In this document: positions 57,211 to 64,000 of the stretch, piece after piece | How the letters are laid out: each line of letters starts with the position of its first letter | Position numbering within the stretch: position 1 is the first letter of the stretch | Source: Diphasiastrum complanatum | Lineage: Eukaryota; Streptophyta; Lycopodiopsida; Lycopodiales; Lycopodiaceae | NCBI GenBank assembly: GCA_029204225.1 | Contig: CM055102.1 | Location: forward strand, 48,392,870 to 48,456,869 | Direction: 5' to 3' | DNA length: 64,000 nt | Notes under the pieces: model-generated | What the model was told of the DNA's origin: nothing | The model's database searches: none | Seen by the model: only the letters and a program-made list of their open reading frames with translations | Made by a program: the position numbers and the translations under genes

Positions 57211-58140
57211 TCATCGTTTGTTTTTGGCTTGTTTGCTTGCTAGATAGCGATGGAGCTAAAACTAAGCCATTGTCTAGCATGGACAATTGGCTCAAAAACA
57301 TCTTTTTTATGAAGATAAGTTGATTCATCTACTTCATGTCCAACGATGGACTGTAGGAAGATTACAAGCCTTTCTATAATTTCATAACAACTTTGTTTAG
57401 AATAATGCAAACCGGTTTACTATCGTGTGGACAACGACCTACCACTCACATTACAGTTTATAGTTTCTCTCTCAGTAATCCAATTTTTCTTCTCAAATGC
57501 TATGCACATCTTGCAATGATTTAGTAGCATTTGGACACTAATGATCATCTATGTTTTGTGATTATGTAGCATCAACTGTTACTACGGCCTACTACTACAT
57601 TCGTTTAGGTTCAAATTCAAACCATACATTGCTAAGTCTCTACACATTTATGTCGTTTGGTAAACCATGCTATAATGGCTTGGCTTAAATACTTTTTGAA
57701 CGCTTTTTTGGCAAGTAACATACTTATGCAAAATTTGATTCTTAAGAAAGAAGGTTAGACGTTATGTGAGAAAGACTCTATGTACGGTTGTGTTCTAAAG
57801 AAAACAAACTGCTCGTGGGAATAACATGGCATCTTCTCAAGAAAACACGTCTACAATCATCCATGTATGACTTCTCTTAATGAATTCCAAGCTACATATA
57901 GACCAAATACATCATGGACAGGGGTTCTATTACATGTTCTAAATAACAGATACTCAGGAAATGGTTCTTCCGCTTTGCTTACGTATCTAACTTTCATTGT
58001 AGATTGTTGCTTCATATGTAATGACATTCAAGTTTAAACCTAAACACTATTACAGACCGGTTTAACAATTTTTTCTCACTGTTTTTAAGTAGTCCATACC
58101 TATATCCAAAATTAGGGTTTTCAATATAACATTCTTAGAC
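57211..58140. other. No recognisable gene
   Basis: AT-rich sequence without ORFs of note. Confidence 0.4.
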
Positions 58141-58144
58141 AACA

Positions 58145-58650
58145 TGGATATGCGCAAGATACAAACTTTATACACAAGGATTAGAGTGGCATGGATCTGC
58201 CCTAATACCTGGCAAATTTATCTTTGGAGATCAAATTGAGGATCATCATTGCTTACAACAGAACGAATATGAGTTGTTCATATTCCAACATAACGACGCT
58301 CTCTTGGAACATAATGAGTTGGAAACAACTGGAATGTGGCCAAATTTGGACAATGAATCATTTGATTTGGAGCATTACTATTTTAATCTATCAAGAGCTA
58401 TACCCATCGCCTCACTCACAGAGGATATCAATGGATGCGTGGCCATCCATCTTCAGCGAGATAACGCTACCAGTCTTGCTTAGAATGATTCGACAAGACG
58501 GAACTTCAATGCTCAGTCAGATAACTTGGATGAAATCATTGCTTTAATCAATGCTTTAAAGTCACAAAAGGATACTGTGATCCTACATCTTGACAAAAAG
58601 GCAGAAAATAGCTTAAAATTCAAAAAAAATAAATAGCCTGGACATGGTAA
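58145..58650 (+). other. Unrecognised coding-like stretch
   Basis: One frame reads LYTQGLEWHGSALIPGKFIF, GDQIEDHHCLQQNEYELFIF, FDLEHYYFNLSRAIPIASLT and ends at a TAG (58,482). After it the same frame continues DNLDEIIALINALKSQKDTV, a helix-like segment. The composition looks like real protein, but there is no start, splice context or family match that I recognise. It may be a relict exon or part of an unfamiliar transposon. Confidence 0.35.
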
Positions 58651-58699
58651 ATTTTCAAGTTTGAGAATAGTAGAGAGAAAGCCTTCGGGGTCCAGCAAA

Positions 58700-58899
58700 A
58701 AAATAAACAGGAAAGCGTTTCCAGAGATGTGTTTCAAAAATAAACAAGAGGACGTTTCCAAAGATGCGTTTCTTCAGAGTTTCCAGAGATGCGTTTCTTC
58801 ATAGTTTCTACACACACACACACACACACACACATTTGTCGCCCTTAACTCCAAGTGAATATGATCTTAAATTGTCGTACTTGCAAAAAAGTCTCTCAG

Positions 58900-58977
<78 letters not shown>
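58700..58977. repeat. AGATGCGTTTC repeats and compound (CA)n/(CT)n/(CA)n tract
   Basis: Several copies of GATGCGTTTCTTCA and TTTCCAGAGATG occur at 58,705-58,808; (AC)12 at 58,810-58,834; (CT)14 at 58,902-58,930 passes directly into (CA)23 to 58,976. Confidence 0.9.
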
Positions 58978-58979
<2 letters not shown>

Positions 58980-59615
58980 TGTAGCACTAACTAGAATCAA
59001 GGTGGCGGATCTTATTCCACCACCATGAGCACTTTCATTATGAGGAATGTTAGGACTCAAAGGGTTGGTAGGAGCTGGTGATCCTTCATGAGACCACCAA
59101 CTCACTAATTTCAAAATCTCCCTTGTCCCACCTTTAACCCATACCATAAGACATATGAGCAAAGATGGGGGACACTTACATCATCTCTTTCTCCATCTCG
59201 TTTGCAAGGACCCAGGTCCCACACTCTCAACTACAGTACTTCGGTGTAGGAATTAGAACACTACATATACACTCACTTTGGGTTTAATGAGTTTCCATAA
59301 GTTAATCCCTTTCACTTTTGCTTTCTCAGTATGCATTAGCCCATGCCTAATCCGACTGTGATTGATCCAACCCCGCACCCTCCATTGCTTTCCTTCGGAA
59401 CTCAAAATCACAAGCATCGACGCTCGACCTAATCAAATAACAATTGTCCACATGTGCTCCATCTGGAGTTGGCGATTCTTGTAAGAAAGCTCATGCACCT
59501 CCACACGTCTACTTCTGCTGAAAGTGTAGTGCTACCTTGCAGATGGTGGCAGTAGCAAGCAAGCAGCTTATCACAAAGTCATCAAAATTGGGGATCTGAG
59601 AGAGTTGAGCTGCTG
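58978..59615. other. Intergenic stretch before the thaumatin-like gene
   Basis: No gene seen. Confidence 0.4.
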
Positions 59616-59979
<364 letters not shown>

Positions 59980-61447
59980 ATGCTCTCGTTGACATCGACC
60001 CTTTCAGTTGCTGCACTACTTCTTGCAATTCTTGGTAAGTACATTTCTTCATCGAAAGTTGTTTGAATGTTAAGTAATCTACTTGGAAGTGAAATCATAT
60101 TTCTTACTGTGACCTTTGGGCAGAGTCGGGACGTTTCTGCAATTTACGGCACAACACTATATTTTCCCTACTTTTGTACCAGTGTAAATGTCTGTACGTT
60201 CGTGAGTGTGCGCGCGCGCGCGCGAGTGAGAGAGAGAGACGAGGGGAGGGGGAGGGAACTGCCGTCTGCGGTCATGATCATCGTCTGATTCCTTGATTTA
60301 TGGGCAATCAAGCAGCCCGACACAACGTGAAATCATTGCTATTTTTTAGGCTCCCTGAACCAACGTAAGTAGGCAAGTATGTGTTATAAATGGGCCTTCC
60401 TGGAATTCCAATTTTGCTACTTTTATTAGAATAGAGACGCTGGAAGTGGATTAGAAACCATCCAGATAATAGTCACCTGAAATTCGGTCTCTAAACATGT
60501 CAAAAAAGTGAAGAATGCGCATGCTTGTTATAGTCATCTCGCTGATCTTGATTTTTGGATGATGAAGATAGTTCAGGAAAAACGATATATATATTTAATG
60601 CTTAAGTTTGTGCCTTCATGTGATTCGATATCACGCCAGTATTGGGTCCTAAAACTGGCGCAACAGTCTAGGAAGGAAATTGTGATGAGTAAATAGTGAT
60701 CTCTGTTAACTCGATTGTTCTCTCGTAGTGGAAACTTTCAAATGCTGATTTTTCACTCCAACCAATGCAGGAACAAGATTGGCAGCTGCTCAGAAAAATT
60801 TCAACTTTGTTAATAAGTGTGGACAAACCGTATGGGCAGGGACCCAACCAAACTCCGGAAAACCTGTACTATCTAATGGAGGCTTCACACTTGGAGCAGG
60901 GCAGTCTTCTACAATCAACGCCGCTTCGGATTGGGCTGGCAGATTTTGGGGCCGCACCGGATGCAGTTTTGATAGTTCGGGTCAAGGATCATGCTTGACA
61001 GGAGACTGTGGTAATGTGCTTGCATGCAATGGAGCTGGTGGAAATCCGCCTGCAACACTAGTAGAAATCACCCTGGGCAGCAAGGATTTCTATGATGTCA
61101 GCTTGGTAGATGGCTTCAATTTACCCGTGCGCATCTCACCGATAGGAGGGTCAGGGGATTGTAGAGCAGCAGACTGTGTTTCCAATGTAAACGGTGTTTG
61201 CCCGTCTCAGCTGCAGGTAACAAATAATGGGCAAGTGGTGGCATGCCAAAGCGCATGCGGTAAGTTCAACTTAGCACAATACTGCTGCACCGGTAGCAAT
61301 AACACTCCCAGCACTTGTCCGCCCACTAGCTACTCAAAGGTCTTCAAGAATGCATGCCCAAATGCTTATAGCTACGCTTACGACGATGCCAGCAGCACCT
61401 TCACATGCAGTGGCCCAAGCGGCTATACTATCACCTTCTGCCCTTGA
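59980..61447 (+). CDS. Thaumatin-like protein (PR-5 family), two exons
   Basis: Exon 1 is 59,980-60,034 and exon 2 is 60,771-61,447; the junction is CTTG|GTAAGT...AATGCAG|GAACA. The product has 243 residues. Residues 1-25 ([19 protein letters not shown] then TRLAAA) form a secretion signal; the mature protein starts near [17 protein letters not shown]. All 16 cysteines of the large thaumatin-like class are present (8 disulfides), and [10 protein letters not shown] matches the core of the family signature, with Asn instead of the usual second Gly after it. The acidic-cleft REDDD residues can be placed: [25 protein letters not shown] (two Asp), [12 protein letters not shown]. Such proteins are secreted to the apoplast or vacuole and several bind or hydrolyse fungal glucans. 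It looks intact, and polyadenylation-like AATAAA lies at 61,453. Confidence 0.93.
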
Positions 61448-64000
61448 AGAACAAATAAACTATAGTAATTGTATATTCAACACATACTATATTTGCGCAA
61501 TAAAAACCTATGATTACAGAATGAATTTCCGCAGTGAGCAATCTACCACAGATCAGCACGTCACTTCTAGGAGGGAGAATTTAAAATGCCCGTGGAGGCT
61601 GTGGACAATACATGAGCTAAAACCTGAAGGAGCTAAATTTAGGTGCGGATCGGTTTCATGGTGCGAGTGAGCTATCATGATGTTTTTTTTGTATCTTGAT
61701 CTGCAGGCTGTAGCCGCTCCTTTTCTCTCCAAATTGATTCTTTAATAAGAAATAGCTAAACGCCTATGGCTAAGATTGATATTCACGTTGTATATTTGTT
61801 TACTTTTAGTCTTTTTACTTTCACGTTTTATAGTGGTTGGTGATCTTACCATACGCGTCATGATTGCTCCCTCCCCACTTCTTAAGTATTCAGCTGCTTA
61901 TGATCCTTTCTTATTTCACAACTTGTCACACTCATGGTCGCTTTTCGAGTGATAGAACACTGCATTGATCATAACTTCTTCCCGTTTGAGTGTGTATTGA
62001 TTTGTGCTTTTGATAAAAACTACTACTAAAACGTCCAAAACACACAAAATCCTACCAAAACAGTGAGTGCGACTTGCATTCCTCCATCGCTTTTTCTACC
62101 CAAAATTGATGGCTTTAATTTGATCAAATTGGTACAAACTCGAAAGGAGTAATCTAACGATCTATCCGGCAATGTCTCTTTTGATTAAGTTGGTAGGAAT
62201 ATGAAAGGACCAAGTGCTATATCTAATGATTTGTTTCATGAGCTAAACCTTACTTAGTGAAAGTGATGTTTAGGCTCCTAAATAAAGAGTCTCTTAAAGT
62301 GAGGGCACTCATCTTGTGACTCTTCTCACTTCCTAGATATTTATGGAAGTGATATATATTGCATCACCCATAATATACCTCTCATCTTGTGACTACTCTC
62401 AATTCCTAAATATTTTATTGGACCACCCACAAGATATACTAATCTTGCATTATTAAAGATAAAGAGAAACTTTAAAAGTGGAGAACATAAATTAGTCTGA
62501 TTCCCCTTGTGGAAAGAGTTGAATGTATCTCCAAATTAAATGTACATTTAAAAGCCTAAATTTATCAGGGTTTACATTCTCTAAGAGTATCCAAGTTGAG
62601 TCACTACAAGGTTTGTGCAAATACCCTCCATAATCCTATGGATGGTTTGAGACGATGGCAAAGAGCAAGTGATGCTGCCATGCATACGAGGTTGAAAATT
62701 ATCACTTGCATTTAACTTCTATATTCCCCATATAGATTGAGTTTCCTATTTGTGTTATGTTCTCCATCTATGATTTCTTCATTTCATTTATAGTTGGTCA
62801 AATTTAAAACACTTTTGATTGGCCCACTCAACCTTCCATCAAATGGAAGTGAGGGCTAAGTGCATGTTATTTCATATAGTACTTACTCCTCAATCTCAAA
62901 TAAGCAAAAAAGCTTTTTGAAGCCCTCACCCTTTGGACACAAAGAAAAGCAAGAGATTTTCTATTGGATATGACATCAAAGTTACACCCATGGCCTCAAG
63001 GCAAGTGAATACGTGTGAGGTACTCCCATATGCATTGCATCGTAACTTGCCCTATGATGACATCCTTCACGGCTAACTAGGATGTCATTGAGGGGTCATA
63101 ATTCTGACTACATTGGAAAGTTGGGAGGGGGGAAGGGAGGGGGTGCTCTCCATTTTACCCCCTCTCCATGTGAAACTACCCCAATGAACATGATTTGAGT
63201 TGTCCTTGTGTGCCAAAGGTTTACAGATGGTGACAACTAGATCTTTATTTGAAATTGAAAATGTCAGGCTCTTTTAACCTTGGATTAACAATCCAAAATG
63301 ATGGGCTCCACAATTTTATTAGATTATTTATTGGATAATGGCAAGTAAGTCTTTTCTAATGCCTAGACTTATCATGAAGGTATTTATCAATAAATATAAA
63401 TTATTACAATGTTTGAGAAGAACTTGAAGTATTGTTTTTTAAAGTGGAAAATCATTTATTACCTACACAAATTAGATTAAGACTTAGACACCAAAGATGA
63501 CTTAAGTCTACCAACTTTTTGAAAAAGTTGATGTAAACAACAAATGCAAAATTTATTAAGTATATTGTCAATTTATTTGAATTATTGAATAAAGTTGAGA
63601 AATAGTCTTTCCAATACGCGTGTTGTAGACATACTCTAATGTCCTAGCTTGAAAGATAATGTGCTCTCCAATGTTGTACGTCTTCCCTTGAAAGGTGATG
63701 GATAAGATTGTACACGTGTACATAAGATCACGCATGTGACATTTGAAGAAATTTTCTAATCGGCCCTTAAGCAAATGTGCAAGGAAAAAAGTTCTAAATA
63801 GTTTTAAGCCCACAGCTAGAATAAGTACTACTTAGCACACAAAAATTCTACTACATAGGATATGCATGCGGAAACACAATCACATCTTCTTGGTTCAAGT
63901 TGGTCGATGGTGTTTTTGCAAAAGTCAAGGTTCAAGGTCATTAGTTGTAAATTTACCATTTATACCAATGACAATGTGCGGCTTACATGTGCAAACAATT
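61448..64000. other. 3' flank and intergenic region
   Basis: No supported gene. AATAAA at about 61,453 and AATAAAAA at 61,498 could end the thaumatin-like mRNA. The 81-codon frame at 63,568-63,813 (-) has no motif I know. A G-rich block GGGAGGGGGGAAGGGAGGGG is at about 63,124. Confidence 0.4.

Noticed and set aside
60779-61447. Thaumatin-like ORF as a single-exon gene without signal peptide
   Set aside because: It begins at TTG; a canonical acceptor at 60,770 and exon 1 at 59,980 restore the secretion signal in frame.
61350-61670. ORF overlapping the end of the thaumatin-like gene
   Set aside because: Shadow frame of the conserved C-terminal coding region and its 3' flank.

Overview
The window is nuclear DNA from a repeat-rich land plant. 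It is AT-rich, has intron-containing genes with GT-AG junctions, LTR retrotransposons primed by initiator Met tRNA, long CT/GA microsatellites and a chloroplast-targeted Rubisco chaperone gene. Nothing seen here fixes the species; the repeat load would suit a gymnosperm or another large-genome lineage.

Two host genes can be assembled exon by exon, both on the + strand. (1) An RbcX-type Rubisco assembly chaperone (32,924-38,152) has six exons, one only 17 nt long, and a 200-residue product. (2) A thaumatin-like PR-5 protein (59,980-61,447) has two exons, the first coding most of the signal peptide, and a 243-residue product with 16 cysteines. Both have a pure GA/CT tract in the leader or proximal promoter. 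The RbcX tract touches the ATG; the thaumatin-like tract ends about 70 bp before it.

Layout: 1-0.56 kb, Copia gag fragment; 0.7-2.8 kb, unrecognised coding-like remnants; 3.9-11.0 kb, a mosaic of at least two Copia families with an internal (GA)63; 11.0-13.5 kb, Ty3/gypsy leader and RT remnant; 13.5-16.4 kb (-), a decayed ORF of an unrecognised coiled-coil family; 17.2-18.1 kb (-), Copia gag; 18.1-22.9 kb, deleted Copia copies with LTRs; 22.9-23.5 kb (-), a Cys-rich ORF and a Copia RT start; 23.5-28.7 kb, a nearly full-length gypsy chromovirus with chromodomain; 29.2-31.1 kb (+), the second copy of the coiled-coil family, followed by an LTR at 31.2 kb. That LTR is interrupted at 31,721 and resumes at 45,653. 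The block between holds RbcX and two halves of a Copia element in permuted order. From 45.9 to 50.4 kb lie duplicated segments ending in (CT)n, an inverted LTR copy with a tRNA primer site, and a gypsy gag (-). A CACTA Tnp2-like transposase pseudogene (-) fills 52.5-55.7 kb. Degenerate telomere-like repeats occupy 56.69-57.2 kb, an unrecognised coding-like stretch is at 58.15-58.65 kb, then comes the thaumatin-like gene, and 61.5-64 kb holds no recognisable gene.

The most unusual items are the two-copy unknown protein family, the permuted block carrying RbcX inside a split LTR, the 17-nt microexon, and transition-type stop codons in the chromovirus. I found no operon-like or defence-like system; every other coding stretch I could recognise is a retroelement or transposon remnant.
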